In this document: positions 1 to 6,347 of the stretch, piece by piece | How positions within the stretch are numbered: the first letter of the stretch is position 1 | How the letters are laid out: every line of letters begins with the position of its first letter | NCBI GenBank assembly: GCA_029865665.1 | Contig: JARXAV010000056.1 | Coordinates: forward strand, 1 to 6,347 | Length of the DNA stretch: 6,347 nt | Direction: 5' to 3' | From: Flectobacillus sp. | GTDB taxonomy: Bacteria; Bacteroidota; Bacteroidia; Cytophagales; Spirosomataceae | Translations under genes and position numbers: made by a program | Notes under the pieces: model-generated | What the model saw: the letters and a program-made list of their open reading frames with translations, nothing else | Told to the model about the DNA's origin: nothing | The model's database searches: none

Positions 1-458
1 TCAATAATTCCCCCTCCCGTAATGGCTACGTTTTCGAGGTTTGTTCCCGAAATAGGCGACTGATTTCGAGCTGCTTTTTTCCCTTCGTAATAACCTTCCA
101 CTAAATCGTATTGACTTTTATCAGTCGTAAACAACAGTAAAGCAGCCTGTTTGATGTGTAAGTTGACATTACTTTTCAAGACAATTGGCCCAGTCAGCCA
201 TGTTCCTTTGGGAATCAACACAACGCCACCCCCTTTTTTAGAACAAGCCTCAATAGCTTTATTGATAGCTAGTGTATTTAGCGTAACACCATCAGCAACA
301 GCTCCATACGTCTGAATACTGATGGTATCCTTCATGAATTTGGGAGCTTGAATTTTAGGTAGATTATCCCAACTATAAGGTTTTGTATTTTGAGCAAATA
401 TGGGAGAGGCAAGCAGTATCATTGAAGCCGTTGCCGTAACTTTTTGTAAGAAATTCAT
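1..458 (-). CDS. Secreted glycoside hydrolase family 28 (polygalacturonase-like), N-terminal part, truncated by window edge
   Basis: The frame is open from an ATG at 458 to the left edge and gives 152 complete codons, so the C-terminal part of the gene is missing. Residues 1-22 form a signal peptide (basic N-region, hydrophobic core MILLASP, cleavage after IFA, then Q23), so the protein is exported. Residues 48-58 read IQTYGAVADGV, the classic start of a pectate-lyase/GH28 beta-helix. They are followed by NTLAINKAIEACSKKGGGVV (61-80), IPKGTWLTGPIVLKSNVNL (82-100) and, at 133-151, QSPISGTNLENVAITGGGI. This series is typical of bacterial GH28 proteins, which hydrolyse alpha-1,4-galacturonosyl or rhamnogalacturonan linkages in pectin. 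The catalytic aspartates lie further downstream and cannot be checked, so exact substrate and activity are open. No Shine-Dalgarno precedes the ATG, as is usual in this phylum. It lies downstream of a susC/susD pair on the same strand, which suggests a pectin utilisation locus. Family call is strong; specificity is inference. Confidence 0.9.
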   Translation of the reverse strand, partial: MNFLQKVTATASMILLASPIFAQNTKPYSWDNLPKIQAPKFMKDTISIQTYGAVADGVTLNTLAINKAIEACSKKGGGVVLIPKGTWLTGPIVLKSNVNLHIKQAALLLFTTDKSQYDLVEGYYEGKKAARNQSPISGTNLENVAITGGGII

Positions 459-549
459 TGATGTATAGGAGATTGTTTTGTAGTAATGTTTAACGAAAAG
501 GATGTTTTGATATGAATATACCCTATTCATTCACAGTAAAAATAGTAAT

Positions 550-586
550 AAAAAAAACAGGCATTATCCTTGTCTGACAATACCTG
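550..586 (-). terminator. Hairpin followed by U8, minus-strand intrinsic terminator
   Basis: On the minus strand an 11-bp stem pairs 586-576 (CAGGTATTGTC) with 568-558 (GATAATGCCTG), including two G-T wobbles, around a 7-nt loop (575-569). It is followed directly by eight T residues (557-550). The plus-strand side has no comparable T tract, so the element points leftwards. It lies about 96 bp past the stop of the small secreted gene and 91 bp before the GH28 start. It could be a second terminator for the small gene, or an attenuator in a GH28 leader. Confidence 0.75.
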
Positions 587-626
587 CATATTTAAAAACT
601 TTAATGCTTACTGGTTATAAAATACT

Positions 627-657
627 CAAGACCGTCAATTAATTACTGACGGTCTTG
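627..657 (-). terminator. Perfect 11-bp hairpin after the small secreted gene, probable terminator
   Basis: An exact inverted repeat pairs 627-637 (CAAGACCGTCA) with 647-657, separated by a 9-nt AT-rich loop. It begins 24 bp past the stop codon of the secreted-protein gene, where a terminator is expected. The run after it on the minus strand (AGTATTTTAT) is only moderately T-rich, so termination may be incomplete without the U8 hairpin further on. Confidence 0.65.
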
Positions 658-681
658 TTACAACAATTTAGCTAGGAAGGT

Positions 682-1131
682 TTACTTATATTTGTTTATA
701 AATATATACGGCATAGATGTATCCGTAATATCTACATCCTCTACTCTCATTGTCGAACTGTCAACTAGACGCTCATTTTGATGAGATGGGGAATAAGAAT
801 CAATATTAAATATGTTAATTTCTAAACGAGAATTCCATCCATCTGGATCCACCCATTGAATTGCATCACTGCTTACTTCAATTTTTTGATAATATCCTGT
901 AGGAATATCAAAAAAAACTTCTTGGTCTTTTGATGTAGAAACAGTAACAGTGTTTACTAAGTCACCATATTGCCCATAAAAGTTAATCGTATAGTTATTA
1001 GGGCATCCCCAATAACATCGATCAATATTACTTGTAAAGCCAAAGGAAACACTACTTTGAGCAAAAGAGCTAACGGTACTAATAAAGAAAAATAAGGCAA
1101 TGAGGGGAAGAAAAATTTTTGATGTTTTCAT
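682..1131 (-). CDS. Small secreted protein of unknown family
   Basis: The gene is complete, with 149 residues, from ATG at 1131 to TAA at 684-682. Residues 1-24 form a clear Sec signal peptide: MKTSK basic start, hydrophobic core LPLIALFFFI, and SFA before Q25. There is no lipobox cysteine, so the product is probably periplasmic or secreted rather than a lipoprotein. The mature part is about 125 residues with no further membrane segment. It has a close cysteine pair in RCYWGC (C39, C43) that could form a disulfide after export. Alternating hydrophobic stretches (YTINFYG, NTVTVST, EVFFDIP, LEINIFNID) suggest an all-beta fold, and several exposed-type aromatics (W41, W93, W99, Y80-Y81) are compatible with sugar binding. 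I recognise no family or catalytic motif. It sits between susD and a GH28 gene, on the same strand but bounded by its own promoter candidate and terminators. An accessory role in glycan binding is only a guess from context. Confidence 0.85.
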   Translation of the reverse strand: MKTSKIFLPLIALFFFISTVSSFAQSSVSFGFTSNIDRCYWGCPNNYTINFYGQYGDLVNTVTVSTSKDQEVFFDIPTGYYQKIEVSSDAIQWVDPDGWNSRLEINIFNIDSYSPSHQNERLVDSSTMRVEDVDITDTSMPYIFINKYK

Positions 1132-1320
1132 TTTAAAATAGTTTAAGTTAGAAAAATATATGATGCTAAATTGTTTTCAAATAAGAAATTATAAAGCTTA
1201 AATAGACAGTGGTTAAGTAGGTCTTGCTATACAAATTTATGACTATACGTAGAATAAATTGTATATAATTTTCACTAAAGAATGTAGAATATTATCACTA
1301 GTTTCAATACTTATAATAGT
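1132..1320. other. AT-rich leader and promoter region of the small secreted gene
   Basis: This stretch between the susD terminator and the small gene is very AT-rich and contains no plausible coding frame. It holds one good -7-type motif on the minus strand (listed separately). The bases just before the ATG are A/T-rich and lack a Shine-Dalgarno sequence. Confidence 0.6.
1232..1239 (-). promoter_or_regulatory. Candidate Bacteroidota -7 promoter element (TAAATTTG)
   Basis: The minus strand reads TAAATTTG, an exact match to the TAnnTTTG -7 consensus known for the Bacteroidota primary sigma factor. It would place the transcript start near 1226 and give the small secreted gene a 5' leader of roughly 95 nt. 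No clean TTTG -33 element lies at the expected distance upstream; there is only a T-rich ATTTATTC, so the assignment is tentative. Confidence 0.4.
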
Positions 1321-1352
1321 AAAAAAGTCGCCCAAATTTGAGCGACTTTTTT
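1321..1352 (-). terminator. Strong hairpin terminator after susD
   Basis: A perfect 11-bp inverted repeat pairs 1321-1331 (AAAAAAGTCGC) with 1342-1352 (GCGACTTTTTT). On the minus-strand RNA the stem extends through U-G, C-G and A-U pairs to an AAUU tetraloop, giving about 14 pairs that end in U6. On the plus-strand RNA the U-G pair becomes a C-A mismatch, so the structure favours the susD direction. It starts 21 bp past the susD stop and should end the susCD transcript. Confidence 0.85.
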
Positions 1353-1373
1353 GCTATTTGAAAGGGTTTAATA

Positions 1374-3200
1374 CTATTGCAATGGGTCGAAAGTACCTCC
1401 CCATGTACTATTTTGCATTAATTTAGGATTATTACTCAACGCTCCTGTTGGGAGAGGTAAGAAATAGTATTTATCACTATAATTTGTCACTCGTGACATC
1501 AATGAATTTGGAGTGAGTGTTATCGTGAAAAATTTCGTATAAAGCTCATCAATTGGTAATGCTAAGTCCGTAGCAGTAGGAGCTGTTTTCCCTGCCTGAA
1601 TACTGACAACTACTTTTGTTCCTTTTTTACCATTGTATGTAGATTCTAACAAACGATGACGTCTAACATCCCAAAAGCGTTTTCCTTCAAAAGCAAACTC
1701 AATTTGTCTTTCATTAAGAACCGCATCAATCATTTCTTTGGAAGTCATTCCTGCTTTTAATCCGTATAGATTATCTGATCCAGGTTCAATTCCAGCACGT
1801 TTTCTTACGCTAATAATTGGAGCATAAGCTTCTGATACTTTACCTGCCCCAGCAGCAGCTTCTGCTAGATTTAGTAAAACTTCAGCAAATCTCAATTCAA
1901 TCCAGTCAGTACCAGAATAAGTAACTGCACTAATATCAAGTGTTGTTCCTGCCACGTCAGATGTTTGCACTGCTTTTCTACAATAGAACCCTGTATTACT
2001 AAAGTTTGCACCATTATTTTCATAACTTGATGTATTTGTAGGAGATGCTTTGTATGTCCAAAGGCGATTGTTTGTCAATCCAGTCATCGGCCATATACAT
2101 CCATTATAAGCAATTGTTTTTTCAAAGCGAGGATCACGGTTTTTGTAGAATAATAGGTCTGTATAAGCATATTTGCTAGTAGGGTCTGTTACTGCTTTAC
2201 CATCTTTCATTGGGTAAGCTTTGATTAAGTCCCAAGTAGGCAAATTACTTCCGCTACCTCCTGAATATTTCGGACGGCAAGAGCCTTCCCAGCTACCATT
2301 CTTTCTATCATTATCTCCAGTAGAAGTATTATAAACAGTTACAAAAAGGGCTTCAGAGTTACCAGATTCTGTGAACCAAAGTTTTCCATAGTCACTGAAT
2401 AATGCCACTCCATTAGCTGTACATAAATCAAATGCTTGCTTGTTTGCATCGTAGGCTTTAGTCCATTTTTGAACATCGTTAGATGGATTAAATTGTGGAC
2501 TAGCAGCATACAATAATACACGTCCCTTTAGAGCAGCAGCGGCTAATTTAGTAACTCGTCCGTAATCGGATGTCGCCCATTTAGCAGGTAGCTTTTCAAT
2601 AGCAGCATCTAAATCAGCGACAATTAGATTAAATGATTCTGCGGTGGTATTTCTACCAACAAGAGCAGCTTCTCTATTCTCTACGCCTACCGCATACTGT
2701 GGCGAAGTGATTAGAGGTACTCCTCCATAAAGTTTTACTAGTTCAAAATATCTCCAAGCTCTTAAAAACAAGGCTTGTCCTTCTAGGCGATTCATCGTAG
2801 ATGTCGGGAAAGTACCATATTGCTTCAAGTCAGACAAAAAGCTGTTGATATTTCGTATTCTAGCATAGATATTTGAATTTGTATTACTTGTTGGGAACTC
2901 ACTCACTGATGGAGCACTTTCTGTAATAGTTCCCTCAATAAATTTATTTTCAGTAGATGCTGTATAGAAAGACTCTTCCGTATAAGTTGATCCACCAATG
3001 TTACTTAGTAACGTTACACCTCCCCAAGCAGGCAAGTTATCATTATAGATATAATTTAAGCTGGAAGTTGCTAAAAGAGAATCACTAAATACATAGTCGG
3101 GAGACATCGAACTAAAATCATCTTTGTCTAGCACTGATTCACATGATGTTAACGCCATACCCGCAAAGAGGATGGCAAACAATTTATTATATTTTTTCAT
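1374..3200 (-). CDS. SusD/RagB-family surface glycan-binding lipoprotein
   Basis: The gene is complete, with 608 residues, from ATG at 3200 to TAG at 1376-1374. The N-terminus is a lipoprotein signal peptide with lipobox LTSC (lipidated C20), so the mature protein is anchored in the outer membrane. SusD-family hallmarks are visible. The N-terminal TPR-like helical region contains LEGQALFLRAWRYFELVKLY followed by GGVPLIT (about 139-165). The C-terminal region has NERQIEFAFEGKRFWDVRRH (496-515) and PLPTGALSNNPKLMQNSTWG near the end. These match the SusD-like N-terminal and SusD_RagB C-terminal domains, and the length is within the usual range. SusD proteins bind oligosaccharides at the cell surface and act as a lid on their partner SusC. 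The partner gene lies 53 bp upstream on the same strand, the standard susC-susD order. The ligand cannot be read from the sequence; pectin fragments are inferred from the nearby GH28 gene. No frameshift or missing motif is seen. The start is preceded by an A/T-rich stretch with no Shine-Dalgarno. Confidence 0.96.
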   Translation of the reverse strand: MKKYNKLFAILFAGMALTSCESVLDKDDFSSMSPDYVFSDSLLATSSLNYIYNDNLPAWGGVTLLSNIGGSTYTEESFYTASTENKFIEGTITESAPSVSEFPTSNTNSNIYARIRNINSFLSDLKQYGTFPTSTMNRLEGQALFLRAWRYFELVKLYGGVPLITSPQYAVGVENREAALVGRNTTAESFNLIVADLDAAIEKLPAKWATSDYGRVTKLAAAALKGRVLLYAASPQFNPSNDVQKWTKAYDANKQAFDLCTANGVALFSDYGKLWFTESGNSEALFVTVYNTSTGDNDRKNGSWEGSCRPKYSGGSGSNLPTWDLIKAYPMKDGKAVTDPTSKYAYTDLLFYKNRDPRFEKTIAYNGCIWPMTGLTNNRLWTYKASPTNTSSYENNGANFSNTGFYCRKAVQTSDVAGTTLDISAVTYSGTDWIELRFAEVLLNLAEAAAGAGKVSEAYAPIISVRKRAGIEPGSDNLYGLKAGMTSKEMIDAVLNERQIEFAFEGKRFWDVRRHRLLESTYNGKKGTKVVVSIQAGKTAPTATDLALPIDELYTKFFTITLTPNSLMSRVTNYSDKYYFLPLPTGALSNNPKLMQNSTWGGTFDPLQ

Positions 3201-3253
3201 TGATTTCTAAATTAAAAATTCTAATCTGTAATTAGTAAACAGAAAACCTAAAT
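3201..3253 (-). other. susC-susD intergenic junction
   Basis: This 53-bp AT-rich gap has no terminator-like hairpin with a T tract and no promoter motif I recognise, so the two genes are most likely cotranscribed. A 16-bp perfect palindrome overlaps its right end and the susC stop codon. Confidence 0.6.
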
Positions 3254-3264
3254 CTATAGATTTA
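3249..3264. repeat. 16-bp perfect palindrome over the susC stop codon
   Basis: The sequence TAAATCTATAGATTTA is its own reverse complement, and its centre falls at the start of the TAG stop codon of the transporter gene. It has no spacer, so as RNA it would form only a weak AT-rich hairpin. Function is unknown and it may be a chance product of the base composition. Confidence 0.5.
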
Positions 3265-6200
3265 AATTCATCCCCATTGAAAATGAGCTTAATACAGGAT
3301 ACGCCGTATAATCTCCTGAACTTCTTACGTGTTCGTAATCATTGTAAATTACAAAAGGATCTGTTGCTACAAAATACAATCTTGCACTTGAAATATTAAG
3401 AGCCTTCATTACTTTAGATGGTAATTCATAAGACACATTTAAATTTCTAACGGCAACACTTGTTGAGCTTTTAAACCAAAAATCAGAAGACAATTTATTT
3501 ACCGATTCATATTTAGGAGCAGGATATTTTGCATTTGTGTTTTCTTCTGTCCAGTGATCTGTCAAGTATGATGGTAAATTAGTAATGTATTTGTTATCAT
3601 TTTTACTAGAACTCCATCCCATTTCACGATCTCTCAAGATATTTTGACCGCCAAAACTACCTCCAATATTAATTGCAATTGATAATTTCTTATAGGTTGT
3701 TCCTAAATTTAACCCCAATCCGTAGTGATTACTCGACTTGCTACTCAAATAAACCATATCTTCTTCTGTAATGATGCCGTCTGGAGCAGCATAAGAATAA
3801 TTACCATCTGCATCAGGAGTTGCACTTTTCTTACCTCTAACATCTTCATAGTAAAGCATTCCAGGAACTGGTTTTGTACCATTTACAGTATAAGTTGGGT
3901 ATGTAGCAAGTAATGCGTCAACATCTGCCTGTGTACGTAACATTCCCAAAGATTTATAGCCTAAGAAACCTAGGTCAGATGAAAGACCAGTTCCATCTCT
4001 ATATGTCCCCTTTAGTCCTTTATCAAAATCTTTAGTAACGTTTTTATTGTCATACCAGCTCATAAATCCTCTTACTTTATATGACCAATCCTTTGTAATA
4101 CAATTGCTCCATCCTAAAGAAACCTCTGCACCAAAACCATGCACTTCTAACCAGTTTTCCGCAGGTAAGTTTGCACCAACAGTTAAGGGTACAGATGCCG
4201 ATGCCGAATTTAACAAATCATAATATTTATCAAAGAAAGCATCAACACCAAAATCTAGTCTATTATTTAAAAATTTCGTCTCAATTCCCGCATTTAATTT
4301 AATATCGCTATCCCATTTAACATTCTCATTTGCCATATCTGTTTTCAAGTTGATAGCAGATGCTCTGTTACTAGTATTTGAACCAAAAACCGCTCCTTTA
4401 CCTAATTGGAAGATATTGTATGATCTTCTATAAGCAAATGCTGCTACGTTATTATCCGTTCCTGTCAAACCTCCTGATAATCTAATTTTGAAGAAATTCA
4501 TCCATGAAACGTTTTGCTTGAAGAATGATTCCTCAGAGACAATCCAACCCAATGACAATGAAGGGAAAGTACCCCATCTATTATCTGGATGAAATTTAGT
4601 AGAAGCATCTCTTCTTACCGCAAATTCAGCTAAATACTTATTATCAAATGAATAGTTCAAACGTCCTACATAAGAAAGAGAACCTGATTCTGATGGAGTT
4701 TCTGAAATATTTCCGTTCCCAGGTCCACCAGTCGCAGCAGCTCCAGCAGCATATCCAAGATAGTCAAGTCCACCAGGAATGACGTTATCAATAAATGATT
4801 GTACAGCATCTGATTCAGTTTCAGACTGTTCGACTAAGGCTAGGGCAGAAATACTATGCTTTCCAAAATCTCTGCTATATGTCAAGTACCCATTTAACTG
4901 ATAACTATCTGAATAAGAAGGCTTAACTAATATTCTATCCGAGTTTCTTACTTCAAACTTCTTATCTAATGCTCCTCCAAATATATGACTATTAGTACCT
5001 AACATTTTGAATGAGTAAACATTGTATCTCGTACCAAATTCTTTAGACCAACCATTTTCGATATTTTTATTAAAAGTAGCTTTTGCTTTTAAACCCTTAA
5101 TAAATGGTATATCATATTCTAAATACGCATTAATATTTAGTCCCGTATTTTTATCTCTTTTATAATTATTCAATTTTTGAACTTCAAAAAAATGAAAGTT
5201 CGATACAGAATTGGGATTTGTTTCTAAAGGATATAAGTTTGTTGGATAGTCAATACCATCAACATTTACATAAGTAGGCTTAAATGGAGCTACATATAGC
5301 AATGAAATATAATCTTTTTCGTTCTCACTAATTTGAGCACTACCACCTTGTTTGTTGAGATAAACATCCTTATTGCTTAAATCACCTGAGATAGACAATC
5401 CTGTTTTAACCCCTCTTGCGACATTAATATCTGCACTACCTCTAAAAGTCCATTTATTTTTATTGATTCTTTCAAAGTTACCATCTTGCTCATTGTAACT
5501 AATGCCTGCAAAATAAGTTGCTCTGTCGTTACCACCACTCACATTGAAGGCATGACGCATAACGTATGATGGTTTCCATGCTTGTTCCAACCAAGATTTA
5601 CTATTATCTTTAAAATAGTCTAATTCATCTTGTGCAAAAAACACCTTAGGGTCTGTAGAACCCATGTTATAGCTATTCGAGTATGTCGCTAATTCATAGC
5701 CATTCATCATTTTTGGCATTGGCGAATCAGATAAACCATAAGAAGTACTGTAGCTAAATTTAGGAGCACCAGCCTTCCCTCTTTTCGTTGTAACGACAAT
5801 AACACCGTAGGCACCTCTAGCTCCATAAATAGCAGCAGACGCATCCTTTAATATTGATATGTTTTCTACTTCAGATTGATCCAACGTATTGAAATCATCT
5901 TCTGAACGTACAACATTATCAATAACATATAAAGGCGTAGTTGTTCTTCCTGCATCTGCTAAGATACTACTTGCATTTCTAATAGTAATAGTAGCATTAG
6001 TACCTGGGCGACTATTACCTCCAGAAACACCAACACCAGGCTGTTGAGCCACCAAAGCAGCACCGAGGCTACCCACAGGAAGATCCTCAATAGCTTTCAT
6101 ATCAATTGTAGCAACAGATCCAGTCATGGTTAACTTCTTCTGTTGCCCATAACCCACAACGATTACTTCATCAATCGCAGCGGTATTATCTTCTAAAACA

Positions 6201-6347
6201 ATGTTAACTACACTTCTTCCACTTACAGATACTTCTTTGGTTTTGTAACCTACCATCGAAATAACCAAGGTTTCGTTGCCCGTTGGTAAGTCTAGTTTGA
6301 AATTACCTTCGCCATTGGTAGTTGCACCACCTTTTCCGCCTTTAATT
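3254..6347 (-). CDS. SusC/RagA-family TonB-dependent outer-membrane transporter, 5' end beyond the window
   Basis: The frame is open from the right edge to TAG at 3256-3254, giving 1030 visible residues. The true start and signal peptide lie outside; the TTG at 6268 and ATG at 6256 are internal codons of a conserved domain, not starts. Visible residues 1 to about 50 are the latter part of a carboxypeptidase-regulatory-like domain (GGATTNGEGNFKLDLP, then VISMVGYKTKEVSV). The TonB-box region DEVIVVGYG is at 59-67. The plug follows (about 75-193), with QQPGVGVSGGNSRPG, PLYVIDNV and ILKDASAAIYGARGAYGVIV. The rest is a beta-barrel with many alternating strands, ending in SFSMGMNLNL. Such proteins import glycans across the outer membrane with TonB-ExbBD energy, working with the SusD partner encoded 53 bp downstream. 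Small departures from the family are an IRNAS where IRG is usual, VIDN in place of VIDG, and a final Leu rather than Phe. The substrate is not readable from sequence; pectin fragments are suggested by the GH28 neighbour. Confidence 0.96.
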   Translation of the reverse strand, partial: IKGGKGGATTNGEGNFKLDLPTGNETLVISMVGYKTKEVSVSGRSVVNIVLEDNTAAIDEVIVVGYGQQKKLTMTGSVATIDMKAIEDLPVGSLGAALVAQQPGVGVSGGNSRPGTNATITIRNASSILADAGRTTTPLYVIDNVVRSEDDFNTLDQSEVENISILKDASAAIYGARGAYGVIVVTTKRGKAGAPKFSYSTSYGLSDSPMPKMMNGYELATYSNSYNMGSTDPKVFFAQDELDYFKDNSKSWLEQAWKPSYVMRHAFNVSGGNDRATYFAGISYNEQDGNFERINKNKWTFRGSADINVARGVKTGLSISGDLSNKDVYLNKQGGSAQISENEKDYISLLYVAPFKPTYVNVDGIDYPTNLYPLETNPNSVSNFHFFEVQKLNNYKRDKNTGLNINAYLEYDIPFIKGLKAKATFNKNIENGWSKEFGTRYNVYSFKMLGTNSHIFGGALDKKFEVRNSDRILVKPSYSDSYQLNGYLTYSRDFGKHSISALALVEQSETESDAVQSFIDNVIPGGLDYLGYAAGAAATGGPGNGNISETPSESGSLSYVGRLNYSFDNKYLAEFAVRRDASTKFHPDNRWGTFPSLSLGWIVSEESFFKQNVSWMNFFKIRLSGGLTGTDNNVAAFAYRRSYNIFQLGKGAVFGSNTSNRASAINLKTDMANENVKWDSDIKLNAGIETKFLNNRLDFGVDAFFDKYYDLLNSASASVPLTVGANLPAENWLEVHGFGAEVSLGWSNCITKDWSYKVRGFMSWYDNKNVTKDFDKGLKGTYRDGTGLSSDLGFLGYKSLGMLRTQADVDALLATYPTYTVNGTKPVPGMLYYEDVRGKKSATPDADGNYSYAAPDGIITEEDMVYLSSKSSNHYGLGLNLGTTYKKLSIAINIGGSFGGQNILRDREMGWSSSKNDNKYITNLPSYLTDHWTEENTNAKYPAPKYESVNKLSSDFWFKSSTSVAVRNLNVSYELPSKVMKALNISSARLYFVATDPFVIYNDYEHVRSSGDYTAYPVLSSFSMGMNLNL

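Larger units (their letters stand above)
459..681. other. Intergenic spacer between the small secreted gene and the GH28 gene
   Basis: This 223-bp AT-rich spacer holds two minus-strand hairpins, listed separately. Between the second hairpin and the GH28 start only about 91 bp remain. I could not find a clear Bacteroidota -7 motif (TAnnTTTG) on the minus strand there, so the GH28 gene has either a diverged promoter in this stretch or is reached by read-through. Confidence 0.6.

Noticed and set aside
1132..1320. Possible small RNA or riboswitch in the AT-rich leader
   Set aside because: Apart from the promoter-like motif I see only weak AT inverted repeats, and no conserved aptamer-like or GC-paired structure.
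2339..2521. A 60-codon open frame on the minus strand
   Set aside because: It lies wholly inside the SusD-family gene in another frame, has no recognisable domain or signal, and the SusD frame there is clearly coding.
3725..3913. A 62-codon open frame on the plus strand
   Set aside because: It is antisense to the SusC transporter, with a cysteine- and isoleucine-rich composition of no known family. It is best explained as a chance frame.
4729..4760. Ala/Gly-rich stretch in the transporter (GYAAGAAATGGPGNG) as a possible repeat or insertion
   Set aside because: It is a short low-complexity loop inside an intact barrel frame. SusC proteins often have such loops, and there is no nucleotide repeat unit.
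1..6347. Mobile element, CRISPR array, tRNA or defence system
   Set aside because: No transposase or integrase frame, terminal inverted repeats, regularly spaced repeats or tRNA-like cloverleaf could be seen on either strand.

Overview
The window looks like chromosomal DNA from an AT-rich member of the Bacteroidota. It carries a SusC/SusD-type outer-membrane glycan uptake pair, the translation starts lack Shine-Dalgarno sequences, and one upstream region has a Bacteroidota-style -7 promoter motif. A Cytophagales (Spirosomaceae-like) host is my guess from the general look of the proteins; nothing in the window proves it. All genes lie on the minus strand, so transcription runs from right to left.

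Layout in the order of transcription: (1) a SusC-family TonB-dependent transporter (3254-6347), whose signal peptide and the start of its N-terminal domain lie beyond the right edge; (2) 53 bp downstream, a complete SusD-family surface lipoprotein (1374-3200); (3) a strong hairpin/U-tract terminator (1321-1352) closing the susCD unit; (4) an AT-rich spacer with one candidate promoter (about 1232-1239); (5) a 149-residue secreted protein of unknown family (682-1131); (6) two successive hairpins, the second followed by U8 (627-657 and 550-586); (7) the first 152 codons of a secreted glycoside hydrolase family 28 (polygalacturonase-like) protein, running off the left edge (1-458).

Together this reads as part of a polysaccharide utilisation locus. 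By family analogy, the GH28 enzyme would cut a pectic polymer (homogalacturonan or rhamnogalacturonan), SusD would capture the oligosaccharides at the cell surface, and SusC would import them with energy from TonB. The pectin assignment rests on the GH28 neighbour alone, since SusC/SusD sequences do not reveal their ligand by eye. The least explained element is the small secreted protein between susD and the GH28 gene, which has its own promoter candidate and terminators. I see no mobile element, CRISPR array, tRNA or rRNA. I did not find a convincing new multi-gene system.
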